A stretch of DNA of 8,688 nucleotides from Aalborgiella sp040079635. GTDB taxonomy: Bacteria > Pseudomonadota > Gammaproteobacteria > Burkholderiales > Burkholderiaceae_C. The translations under genes and the position numbers were made by a program. Under the pieces are notes generated by a model that had not been told where the DNA came from, did not search any database, and saw only the letters and a list, made by a program, of their open reading frames with translations. Location: the NCBI GenBank assembly GCA_040079635.1, contig JBEBJY010000085.1:1-8688 (forward strand), read 5' to 3'. This document shows, one piece after another, positions 1-5,952 of the stretch; position 1 is the first letter of the stretch, and each line of letters begins with the position of its first letter.

Positions 1-1037
1 GCTTTGGGTTCTGCTTTTGCTTTGGTTGCAGCTTTGCTTTTTACTTTGACTTCTTTTGTTACTACTTCTGCAATTTTTGAAGCATGAATAAAAAACTCAT
101 GGTTCCCGTCGCCACCTTGAATGGGCGACTCTAACCAAGCGTGAACCGTCAAACCTTGCTCTACGTAAGCTTCGCGCACACGCTTTTCAACTTGCTCATA
201 CAAAGCAGCTTCGCGCACGATGCCGCCTTTGCCGACTTGGCCAAAATTCAGTTCAAACTGCGGTTTCACCAGCATGACCAAGCAGCCATTTGGTTTCAGT
301 AAAGGTGCAATGGCGGGTAAAACTAGGGTTTGAGAGATGAATGACAGATCGCCTACGATAAAGTCGAATTCAGCGACAAAATCAGGTTCAAATAGGTCAC
401 TAGCCGGCGTATTTATTGCCTGAGATGCTATTGATTTAGGGGCGAATTCGGTTTCCTCGTAGTTATCATCGTCAAACTCTGAATCAAACTCGTCGCCTGC
501 TTCCTCGTCTTCACCCGCCAAAAGTTTGGCAATCTCGGCTGCAATTGCTCCAGGCTCACGTGCATTCACGCGTTCAAAGCACAAGACGCGTTCGTCTGAG
601 CGCAGTTTGTCGTGCAATTGCCCAAAACCCACGTCCACGCCAACGACTCGCGCCGCACCTTGCTGCAATAAACAGTCGGTAAAACCGCCGGTAGATTGAC
701 CCACATCTAAGCAGGTGCTGCCTGCAACCGACAAGCCTTGCTGTTTCAATGCACCTTCCAGCTTCAAACCACCGCGCGAGACGTAGCGGGCCTCAGAGTC
801 GTTGAGCAGCTCAATTTGTGCATCGTCCGGCAAAATGTCACCGTTTTTAGCGATGCGCTGCCAATAGAGAGCGGAACCAGAACTGCTGGCGGCACCGATT
901 TCGGCGCCGCTCATCGCCCCTTGTGCGGTGTGGTGGTGACCCAGTTTGAGCCACTGCACACCGCTGGCAATCAGCCGCTGCGCTTGTGCGCGGGTGCTGG
1001 CTAAGCCACGGACGACGAGAAGTTGATCTGCACGCAT
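1..1037 (-). CDS. tlyA: TlyA-family 16S/23S rRNA 2'-O-methyltransferase, partial (C-terminus beyond window)
   Basis: The ATG is at 1037-1035 and the frame stays open to base 1, giving 345 visible residues. An N-terminal S4-like RNA-binding domain covers about residues 1-60 (MRADQLLVVRGLASTRAQA). An FtsJ/RrmJ-type SAM methyltransferase fold follows: K92 in the SRGGLKLEGAL motif, the SAM loop LDVGQSTGGFTD at 110-121, D230 in VGDLSFIS, K258 in LVKPQ and E314 in GNHEFF, which together form a plausible K-D-K-E catalytic set. TlyA proteins methylate ribose 2'-OH groups on rRNA; the older label is hemolysin A. Two features are unusual. A strongly acidic insertion lies at about 175-222, partly encoded by a dispersed repeat (401-443). 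A Lys/Ala-rich tail from about residue 320 runs off the edge. No good Shine-Dalgarno is visible; the start is chosen by family N-terminus. The gene lies downstream of ahcY on the same strand and may share its SAH-controlled transcript. Confidence 0.9.
   Translation of the reverse strand, partial: MRADQLLVVRGLASTRAQAQRLIASGVQWLKLGHHHTAQGAMSGAEIGAASSSGSALYWQRIAKNGDILPDDAQIELLNDSEARYVSRGGLKLEGALKQQGLSVAGSTCLDVGQSTGGFTDCLLQQGAARVVGVDVGFGQLHDKLRSDERVLCFERVNAREPGAIAAEIAKLLAGEDEEAGDEFDSEFDDDNYEETEFAPKSIASQAINTPASDLFEPDFVAEFDFIVGDLSFISQTLVLPAIAPLLKPNGCLVMLVKPQFELNFGQVGKGGIVREAALYEQVEKRVREAYVEQGLTVHAWLESPIQGGDGNHEFFIHASKIAEVVTKEVKVKSKAATKAKAEPK
401..443 (+). repeat. Dispersed 43-bp repeat, copy 1 (inside tlyA)
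   Basis: The 20-nt core TAGCCGGCGTATTTATTGCC (401-420) is followed by six variable bases, GCTATT (427-432), five bases, and a degenerate end AGGGGC where the other copies have an ATAGC-type end. The copy lies antisense to tlyA and is translated from the minus strand as residues 199-213 (containing SIASQAINTPAS). An AATAG at 391-395 could pair with the CTATT of the element. The right half is the most diverged of the four copies, as expected if selection on the protein or age has eroded the hairpin. Confidence 0.85.
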
Positions 1038-1068
1038 GAAATTTATATTTTAGAGGTGAAAATAGCGC

Positions 1069-1111
1069 TAGCCGGCGTATTTATTGCCAGTAGCGCTATT
1101 GTAATAATAGC
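1069..1111 (+). repeat. Dispersed 43-bp repeat, copy 2 (ahcY-tlyA intergenic)
   Basis: This copy has the core at 1069-1088, six variable bases, GCTATT at 1095-1100, five bases and AATAGC at 1106-1111, which is a perfect 6-bp hairpin. It also has an outer perfect 10-bp inverted repeat, AATAGCGCTA (1061-1070) with TAGCGCTATT (1091-1100), so GCTATT can pair either leftward or rightward. It sits 32 bp upstream of the tlyA start and downstream of the ahcY stop. An ahcY-tlyA transcript would therefore carry it as RNA, where it could act as a structured intercistronic element. Confidence 0.9.
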
Positions 1112-1116
1112 AAATA

Positions 1117-1146
1117 TTAACGTTTAAAGGTTATTTAAAACGTTAA
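1117..1146 (-). terminator. AT-rich hairpin after ahcY, possible weak terminator
   Basis: TTAACGTTTAAA (1117-1128) and TTTAAAACGTTAA (1134-1146) form a 12-bp inverted repeat with one bulged base and a 5-base loop, starting 11 bp after the ahcY stop. It contains few G/C pairs, and on the minus strand it is followed only by a short TATTTG, so it would be an inefficient intrinsic terminator. It may instead attenuate or stabilise the mRNA between ahcY and tlyA. Confidence 0.35.
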
Positions 1147-1156
1147 TTAATGCTGA

Positions 1157-2710
1157 TTAATAGCGGTAAGTGTCAGCCTTGTATGGGCCGGCTTTGTTCA
1201 CGCCAATGTAGTTGGCTTGCTCAGTCGTCAACTCAGTCAACACAGCGCCCACCTTTTTCAGGTGCAAGCGTGCGACTTTTTCGTCCAAATGCTTAGGCAA
1301 GACATACACTTGACCCACTTTGTATTCTTTTGGCTTGGTGAACAATTCGATTTGTGCAATCGTTTGGTTTGCAAAGCTGGAAGACATCACAAAGCTTGGG
1401 TGGCCCGTGCCGCAGCCCAAGTTCACCAAACGGCCTTGCGCTAACAAGATAATGCGCTTGGAAGCTTTCTTGCCAGATTTCGGGAAAATCACGTGGTCAA
1501 CTTGTGGCTTGATCTCTTCCCACTTGCATTTTGCGAGTGATGCAACGTCGATTTCGTTGTCAAAGTGGCCAATGTTACAAACGATGGCGTTGTTTTTCAT
1601 CGCGTCCATGTGCTTGTAGGTGATGACGTTTTTGTTGCCAGTTGCGGATACAAAAATGTCGCACTTGTCGGCTGCGTATTCCATGGTCACAACTTTGTAG
1701 CCTTCCATTGCGGCTTGCAAAGCGTTGATTGGGTCAACTTCAGTCACCCAAACTTGAGCGCTCAAAGCGCGCAAAGCTTGTGCGGAACCTTTGCCCACGT
1801 CGCCATAGCCAGCAACCACAGCAATTTTGCCTGCAATCATCACGTCAGTTGCGCGTTTGATCGCGTCAACCAAAGACTCGCGGCAGCCGTACAGGTTGTC
1901 GAATTTTGACTTGGTCACGGAATCGTTCACGTTGATCGCACGCAATTTCAAAGTGCCTTTTGCAGACATTTCGTTCAAACGCAACACGCCAGTGGTCGTT
2001 TCTTCTGTCACGCCCATGATGTTTTTCAGGCGGCGGCTGTACCAAGTTGGGTCCAACTTGAGTTTTGCTTTGATCGCGTTGAACAAGCAAATTTCTTCTT
2101 CGCTGCCTGGCTTAGAGATGACTTTGAGGTCTTTCTCAGCCTGTGTGCCCAAATGCATCAACAAAGTAGCATCGCCACCGTCGTCCAAAATCATGTTTGG
2201 ACCTTCAGCTGCAGTACCTTTTTTGCCGGTGAATTCAAAAATGCGGTGTGTGTAATCCCAGTACACGTCCAAGCTCATACCTTTGTACGCAAACACGGGT
2301 GTGCCAGCGGCAACCAAAGCGGCTGCGGCGTGGTCTTGTGTTGAGAAAATGTTGCAAGATGCCCAACGCACTTCAGCGCCCAAGGCTTGCAGGGTCTCAA
2401 CCAACACGGCGGTTTGAATCGTCATGTGCAAAGAGCCAGTGATACGGGCACCTTTGAGTGGTTGTGCTTTGGCGAATTCTTCACGGATAAACATCAAGCC
2501 TGGCATTTCTGTCTCGGCGATGTTCAGCTCTTTGCGGCCAAAAGCGGCAAGGCTCATGTCGGCAACGGCGTAGTCTTGTTTGGCAGCCGCAACAACTGCA
2601 TTCACAATGGCTTTTGCTGAAGGCTTGGCCGCTGGTTTAGCGGCTGGCTTAGATACTGGTTTAACTGCAGGTTTAGCAGCAGTAGTTTTTGATTTCGCGA
2701 CGGGCTTCAT
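1157..2710 (-). CDS. ahcY: S-adenosylhomocysteine hydrolase (adenosylhomocysteinase) with Lys/Ala/Pro-rich N-terminal extension
   Basis: This cytosolic NAD-dependent enzyme splits S-adenosylhomocysteine into adenosine and homocysteine, relieving product inhibition of methyltransferases and feeding the methionine cycle. The protein has 517 residues. Family landmarks include H95 in GSLHMT, DDGGD at 176-180, EETTTGV from 236, K267 and D271 in VTKSKFDN, the NAD-binding GYGDVGKG at 301-308, GHPSFVMSSSFANQ from 436, and the C-terminal YKADTYRY that completes the cofactor site. The roughly 35-40 residue insertion around 195-232 is typical of bacterial forms. Residues 1-34 are an unusual run of KP, AK and AAKP units; proteobacterial homologues usually begin close to the QDYAVAD segment. 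The ATG is supported by GGAG six bases upstream and by the riboswitch leader. A start at an internal GTG (Val36) has no Shine-Dalgarno. Expression is probably induced by SAH through the riboswitch at 2804-2904. Confidence 0.97.
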   Translation of the reverse strand: MKPVAKSKTTAAKPAVKPVSKPAAKPAAKPSAKAIVNAVVAAAKQDYAVADMSLAAFGRKELNIAETEMPGLMFIREEFAKAQPLKGARITGSLHMTIQTAVLVETLQALGAEVRWASCNIFSTQDHAAAALVAAGTPVFAYKGMSLDVYWDYTHRIFEFTGKKGTAAEGPNMILDDGGDATLLMHLGTQAEKDLKVISKPGSEEEICLFNAIKAKLKLDPTWYSRRLKNIMGVTEETTTGVLRLNEMSAKGTLKLRAINVNDSVTKSKFDNLYGCRESLVDAIKRATDVMIAGKIAVVAGYGDVGKGSAQALRALSAQVWVTEVDPINALQAAMEGYKVVTMEYAADKCDIFVSATGNKNVITYKHMDAMKNNAIVCNIGHFDNEIDVASLAKCKWEEIKPQVDHVIFPKSGKKASKRIILLAQGRLVNLGCGTGHPSFVMSSSFANQTIAQIELFTKPKEYKVGQVYVLPKHLDEKVARLHLKKVGAVLTELTTEQANYIGVNKAGPYKADTYRY

Positions 2711-2812
2711 AGCTCACTCCAAATATTTAAAGTTAAATAGATAAGGTTAACCACGGCGGCTATGAAGAAATTCTTTTTTGGAGAACTCACCTCACAGAAC
2801 AGTGGGTGAGCG
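2711..2812 (-). promoter_or_regulatory. Riboswitch expression platform and ahcY ribosome-binding site
   Basis: The ahcY Shine-Dalgarno GGAG is at 2720-2717, six bases before the ATG. The pseudoknot strand CGCTC (2812-2808) overlaps two competing pairings. CTCACC (2810-2805) can pair with GGTGAG (2791-2786), extended by CAC/GTG, to form a local hairpin of about 9 bp. GCTCAC (2811-2806) can also pair with GTGAGC (2717-2712), which begins at the last G of the Shine-Dalgarno and reaches almost to the start codon. SAH binding, by capturing CGCTC in the aptamer, would free the ribosome-binding region and turn translation on. No U-tract follows the hairpin, so translational rather than terminator control is favoured. 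The complementarities are seen; the mechanism is inferred. Confidence 0.55.
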
Positions 2813-2904
2813 CGGTTGGTGCAGTGCGACTGAACTTTAGGGCTTCAATCTAGCATGCTGTCCGAGCCTCGTTCAACTGGTGTGAACTGCATCGCTCCTC
2901 GGAT
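2804..2904 (-). ncRNA. SAH riboswitch (S-adenosylhomocysteine-sensing leader of ahcY)
   Basis: Read on the minus strand, the leader has the SAH-aptamer hallmarks. Stem P1 is UCCGAG (2903-2898) with CUCGGA (2866-2861). The conserved GGAGCG...GC segment follows P1. Stem P2 is GUUCA (2887-2883) with UGAAC (2875-2871). A variable hairpin region covers 2860-2821, where CAGU-CGC-ACUG can fold. The downstream CCGCGCUCACC closes a pseudoknot, GAGCG (2897-2893) with CGCUC (2812-2808), five perfect pairs. Position directly upstream of ahcY matches the known class (Rfam SAH_riboswitch), which activates SAH-recycling genes when SAH accumulates. The predicted transcription start falls one or two bases before P1, leaving no wasted leader. 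Confidence 0.93.
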
Positions 2905-2912
2905 TAACCCTA

Positions 2913-2940
2913 ATTATATCTGTAAACGAATTTTTCGCAA
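2913..2940 (-). promoter_or_regulatory. Sigma-70-type promoter of the SAH riboswitch / ahcY transcript
   Basis: A perfect -10 TATAAT lies at 2918-2913, with -35 TTGCGA (2940-2935, four of six matches) and a 16-base spacer. A start about seven bases downstream, near 2905, coincides with the 5' edge of the riboswitch P1 stem. The -35 is only 24 bp from the stop of the preceding dehydrogenase gene, so ahcY has its own promoter although it follows genes on the same strand. Confidence 0.75.
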
Positions 2941-2964
2941 AATGACCGATCACGGCTAATGGCT

Positions 2965-3804
2965 TTACAGGGGCGCAATCGGATGGGGTGAGCCGTCATA
3001 AGCGCCCCATACTGATTGGTCGAACTCGATGACTGAGCCTGTCATCAACCCCGATTCTTCAGAGCATAAATACGCCACAGATCGTGCGACTTCTTGCGGG
3101 CTGATCAAGCGCCCAAACGGTTGCTGCGCCGCTGCTTTGTTTAGCCAATCGTCATCCGCATGGTGGAAATCGCGTTGAATTCGGTCTTCACCATCAGATG
3201 CCATCCAGCCAATATTCAAGCCGTTCACGCGAATACGGTTTCGTAAAAGTGCGTAAGCCGTGTTTTTGGTCAACGTTGCTAATGCGCCTTTGGATGCGCA
3301 GTACGCAGCTAAAAAGGGCTGTCCCGCCATGGCAGACATGGAACCGATGTTGACAATGCAGCCTTCTGTATTTTGGCGTCGCATGACTTTGACGACTTCT
3401 TGCATCAAGAAAAAGGGCGCACGTACGTTGACTGCAAATAGTCGGTCAAACAATTCAGGCGAGGTATCCAAAATATTGCCACGGTCTGTGATGCCAGCTG
3501 CGTTGACCAAGATGTCGATTTTCCCAAAGCGACTATCAGCTTCGGTTACCACATGGCGGCAATCTTCTACGCTGGCTAAATCAGCTTGAACAAAGTGGGT
3601 GGAAACACCTGTTTCAGCTGAGATTTTTTGGGCTTGCGCCAAGCCATTGGCTTGGTTTCTGCCGCAAATGATCAAGGCTTGCGCACCGCGCTTGGCTAAA
3701 AGCAAGGCGATTTCAGCCCCTAAGCCTTGCGTGCCTCCTGTGACGATGGCGACTTTGTTTTGAAAGCTCGATGCAGCGTTGTAAGCGTTTTTTTGATGCG
3801 TCAT
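2965..3804 (-). CDS. SDR-family NAD(P)-dependent oxidoreductase
   Basis: A classical short-chain dehydrogenase/reductase of 279 residues; cytosolic, with no signal peptide. The Rossmann dinucleotide motif TGGTQGLG is at 22-29, NAAG at 101-104, the structural Asn at N126, the catalytic Ser at S155 in IGSMSA, and YCASK with Y168 and K172, thirteen residues after the Ser as in the family. GRN at 48-50 after strand beta-2 has a basic residue where NAD-preferring members usually carry Asp, so NADP(H) preference is plausible. The substrate cannot be read from the sequence. The C-terminal end, with WGAYDGSPHP at about 266-275, goes beyond the core fold. The ATG follows the dioxygenase stop by 21 bp with no strong Shine-Dalgarno. 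The two genes are very probably co-transcribed and may act in succession, for example hydroxylation followed by oxidation to a ketone. That order is inference. Confidence 0.9.
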   Translation of the reverse strand: MTHQKNAYNAASSFQNKVAIVTGGTQGLGAEIALLLAKRGAQALIICGRNQANGLAQAQKISAETGVSTHFVQADLASVEDCRHVVTEADSRFGKIDILVNAAGITDRGNILDTSPELFDRLFAVNVRAPFFLMQEVVKVMRRQNTEGCIVNIGSMSAMAGQPFLAAYCASKGALATLTKNTAYALLRNRIRVNGLNIGWMASDGEDRIQRDFHHADDDWLNKAAAQQPFGRLISPQEVARSVAYLCSEESGLMTGSVIEFDQSVWGAYDGSPHPIAPL

Positions 3805-3825
3805 GGTTTAACTTGTTTTAAATGC

Positions 3826-5004
3826 TTAGGTTAGTTTTTTGTGAGCCATAGCTTGCTGGGCTTGCACAAATGTTTCTGTAGGCCATTTCTCTTGCAAAGC
3901 ACGCAACATGATGTCTTGTTGGTTTTCGGGCGCTAAACCGCCAACAGGTGGGTCACGGTCTAAGTTGGTAGGAAAGGCATAGCCCTCAGCCGTTGCTGCT
4001 ATGGCACAGGTCAACTGGTCTTCTTCTATTTGCCCATGGGTTTGCATTTCCAGCAAAGTGGGGTACAACGCACTTGCCATCCGAGCGCGATCCACGGTTT
4101 CCATCGCTCGGCCAAACGCGCAAGATACTTGTAAGAGGTTGGCCAAACGGTAAATATCGCTAGACCGGTTGGTGCCGGCGGCGTGCATCAGCGCTGGGTT
4201 GAAGAAAACGGCATCACCTTTTTTCAAAGGCAATTGAATATGGTTTGCATCAAAAAAGGTTTGAAACTCAGGATTGCCGGCAGCTAAATACCCATGTACA
4301 AATTTTTGTGAATGTGGCAAGTACAGCGTAGGCCCGCTTTCTAAGGGCATGTCCACGTGCGCGATAGCGCCTTGCAGCGTTAAATACGGCGAATATGTAT
4401 GAACATGCTCCGGGTATTGCGCACCTTGCTGCGCTGTTAAAAACCCTAGGTGATAGTCTCTGTGCGCCATTTGCGCAGCGCCGCCAGGATTGACCGAGTT
4501 CACTTGGGATGTGATTTGATAGGCTGGGCCTAACCAAGCTTGGCACACAAGTGCGAGCAGCGTGTTGCTGTAATAGCTTGCAAAATCCTGCGGCGACAGC
4601 ATGCAAAATTTTTCTAACGCATTCCAAACGCGGTCGTTCGCGCCAGGTTTGGCAAAGTGGTCAGCGCCAGTTCCGCTCTTTTTTTCACTGACTATCAACT
4701 GCTGAAAGCATTTGGTTGCACGGTCAATCACAGCAGCATCGTGGTACAGACCTTGCAATACCAAGACGCCCGGGCCTGATTGCCAAACTTGCACCCATTC
4801 AACCATCAGCGCGTTTTTACTCAATGTTCCGTTGGTGATTGATTGACGCAAAGCTCCGCAGTCGTAGATGGGAACACCTTTGGCAACTTCTTTTGCAAAG
4901 GGGAAATCTTCCATGACGGACTGGGTCTGCGTCAGAGCGGCTAGTTCGTCGACCTTACAGCCACTCTGCTGAAATCTGTCCGTTTTATCTTGGTGTATCG
5001 ACAT
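3826..5004 (-). CDS. Phytanoyl-CoA dioxygenase (PhyH) family Fe(II)/2-oxoglutarate-dependent oxygenase
   Basis: The protein has 392 residues. The jelly-roll iron site is visible: H181-R-D183 in MAHRDYHLGF and H274 in NPALMHAAGTNR, with R286 in IYRLANLLQ as the likely 2-oxoglutarate ligand. GVLVLQGL at about 79-86 is the usual beginning of the PhyH domain, and GPTLYLPHSQK at 224-234 is the typical segment before the distal His. Relatives hydroxylate small molecules or fatty acyl chains with Fe(II), O2 and 2-oxoglutarate; the substrate here is unknown. The protein is longer than many PhyH members, with about 70 extra residues before the domain and a long C-terminal part (about 300-392). No signal peptide is seen. 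It is the first gene of a pair with the SDR gene, and its AT-rich leader contains an inverted repeat. The start lacks a clear Shine-Dalgarno, so a nearby alternative is possible. Confidence 0.88.
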   Translation of the reverse strand: MSIHQDKTDRFQQSGCKVDELAALTQTQSVMEDFPFAKEVAKGVPIYDCGALRQSITNGTLSKNALMVEWVQVWQSGPGVLVLQGLYHDAAVIDRATKCFQQLIVSEKKSGTGADHFAKPGANDRVWNALEKFCMLSPQDFASYYSNTLLALVCQAWLGPAYQITSQVNSVNPGGAAQMAHRDYHLGFLTAQQGAQYPEHVHTYSPYLTLQGAIAHVDMPLESGPTLYLPHSQKFVHGYLAAGNPEFQTFFDANHIQLPLKKGDAVFFNPALMHAAGTNRSSDIYRLANLLQVSCAFGRAMETVDRARMASALYPTLLEMQTHGQIEEDQLTCAIAATAEGYAFPTNLDRDPPVGGLAPENQQDIMLRALQEKWPTETFVQAQQAMAHKKLT

Positions 5005-5026
5005 AGTTAAAAAAATTATTTTAGAA

Positions 5027-5047
5027 TATTATTTTCAAAAAATAATA
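5027..5047. promoter_or_regulatory. Perfect 9-bp inverted repeat upstream of the PhyH gene, candidate operator
   Basis: TATTATTTT (5027-5035) and AAAATAATA (5039-5047) are perfect inverted copies around a 3-base centre, 23 bp from the dioxygenase ATG. The site overlaps the predicted -10 and start point on the minus strand, where a dimeric repressor would block transcription. The region is very AT-rich, so chance palindromes are more likely than usual, and no regulator gene is adjacent. Confidence 0.35.
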
Positions 5048-5073
5048 ATATCAGAAAATAATTGCCACGTCGA
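5045..5073 (-). promoter_or_regulatory. Possible promoter of the PhyH-SDR unit
   Basis: The -10 TATTAT (5050-5045, five of six matches) and -35 TCGACG (5073-5068, four of six) are 17 bases apart on the minus strand. They lie between the upstream terminator and the dioxygenase start, where a promoter for the pair is expected. AT-rich DNA here gives other -10-like strings, so this is a candidate only. Confidence 0.4.
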
Positions 5074-5101
5074 GAGTAAGTCCAAATATTTAATCAGCTC
5101 T

Positions 5102-5140
5102 ACAAAAAACAAAGCCGCAAAAACCTAGGTTCTTGCGGCT
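5102..5140 (-). terminator. Rho-independent terminator of the exported hypothetical gene
   Basis: AGCCGCAA (5113-5120) pairs with TTGCGGCT (5133-5140), and the inside AACC-TA-GGTT extends the stem across one mismatch. On the minus strand the hairpin is followed by TTTGTTTTTTG (5112-5102), a classical U-tract. It starts 22 bp after the stop of the gene at 5163-5852 and insulates it from the PhyH-SDR pair. Confidence 0.88.
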
Positions 5141-5162
5141 AAAAGCAGTGCGCTAAAAAAGA

Positions 5163-5852
5163 TCAGCGATTCTGCGGGTAATAAATACGCTCGCGCGGCT
5201 GTGGACGACCGCGAGATGCAAAACGAATCGCTTGGTCCACACGGTCTAAATCTGCTTGCAGAGCTTGGTATTCTGGCTGTGCCAAGAAACCGTCTTGTAA
5301 AAAATCGCGTTCCTTGTTGCGGATATCTTTGTGCTGAGCCATCACAGCTGAGAACTGTTCGCGGGTGATACGGCCTGTATTCACGCCTTCGACCACTTTA
5401 TCGAGTTGCGTATCTTGGCGGTCATTGATGGCGGCTGCCGCTGCACGGTTGTTGTCAACCACCAGCTGGCGTTGGCGCTCGCGCTCTAAGAATGCTTTTT
5501 CGCGGGCGAGGAAAGCGCGTTCACGCTCTAACCAATAGTTTTCGCGCTCTTGAAAACGCTCCTGGAAGCGGTCTTGAAATTGACGATCCCGATCACGTTC
5601 CCAACCGCCATCGCCACGGTTATCCCTATGCCCTTGGACAGCAGCGGTGCTGGCTGGCGGTGGCATAGCGACCGGTGGTGCTACTACCACAGGTGCCACG
5701 CGCACGGGCGCAACTTGAGCGGGTGCGGGTGGCATGACTACGCCTGGGCCGGTGATGATCAAACTCCAATCAGGGCCAGCGGCTTGTGCTGCTAGGCCGG
5801 CAGTGGCCAACAAAGCTGCACTGGCAATTTTCAATAAGGTGAGTTTTTTCAC
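5163..5852 (-). CDS. Exported Arg/Gln-rich helical protein of unknown function
   Basis: The start is the GTG at 5852-5850, with AAGGAAA (5864-5858) at ideal spacing; the in-frame upstream extension would run into the end of htrA and lacks a signal peptide at its N-terminus. The 229-residue protein begins with a Sec signal peptide (basic MKK, hydrophobic LLKIASAALLATAGLAA, AQA-A cleavage near 24/25), so it is periplasmic. Residues 36-72 are a Pro/Val/Ala-rich linker. Residues 76-130 are a charged Arg/Glu/Gln/Phe coil with short repeats (RFQERFQER, LERERAFLAREKAFL). Residues 141-212 look like a helical hairpin (INDRQ..Q, GVNTGRIT, then LDRVDQAIR). This resembles, from memory, small beta/gammaproteobacterial exported proteins with NxRQ...G..SG.LT motifs. 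The gene follows htrA by 100 bp, perhaps envelope-related, and ends at a strong terminator. No function is assigned. Confidence 0.8.
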   Translation of the reverse strand: MKKLTLLKIASAALLATAGLAAQAAGPDWSLIITGPGVVMPPAPAQVAPVRVAPVVVAPPVAMPPPASTAAVQGHRDNRGDGGWERDRDRQFQDRFQERFQERENYWLERERAFLAREKAFLERERQRQLVVDNNRAAAAAINDRQDTQLDKVVEGVNTGRITREQFSAVMAQHKDIRNKERDFLQDGFLAQPEYQALQADLDRVDQAIRFASRGRPQPRERIYYPQNR

Positions 5853-5952
5853 GTTCGTTTCCTTAGGGTTATGCAATTCGTTATTCGATAGCTTGTTCAA
5901 AAAGTTGAAAGCGATACTTTTAAAAGGGCTAAAAATAATCACTGTCCGTACT

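Noticed and set aside
1217..2620. Several open frames of 60-142 codons on the plus strand, and one on the minus strand, across ahcY
   Set aside because: All are shadows of ahcY in other frames, with no ribosome-binding sites and compositions dictated by the opposite codons.
5180..5190. AATAAATACGC, 11 bases matching the reverse strand of the dispersed repeat
   Set aside because: The match lacks the GCCGGC part and the rest of the element, and it encodes the RIYYP end of the exported protein; chance is sufficient.
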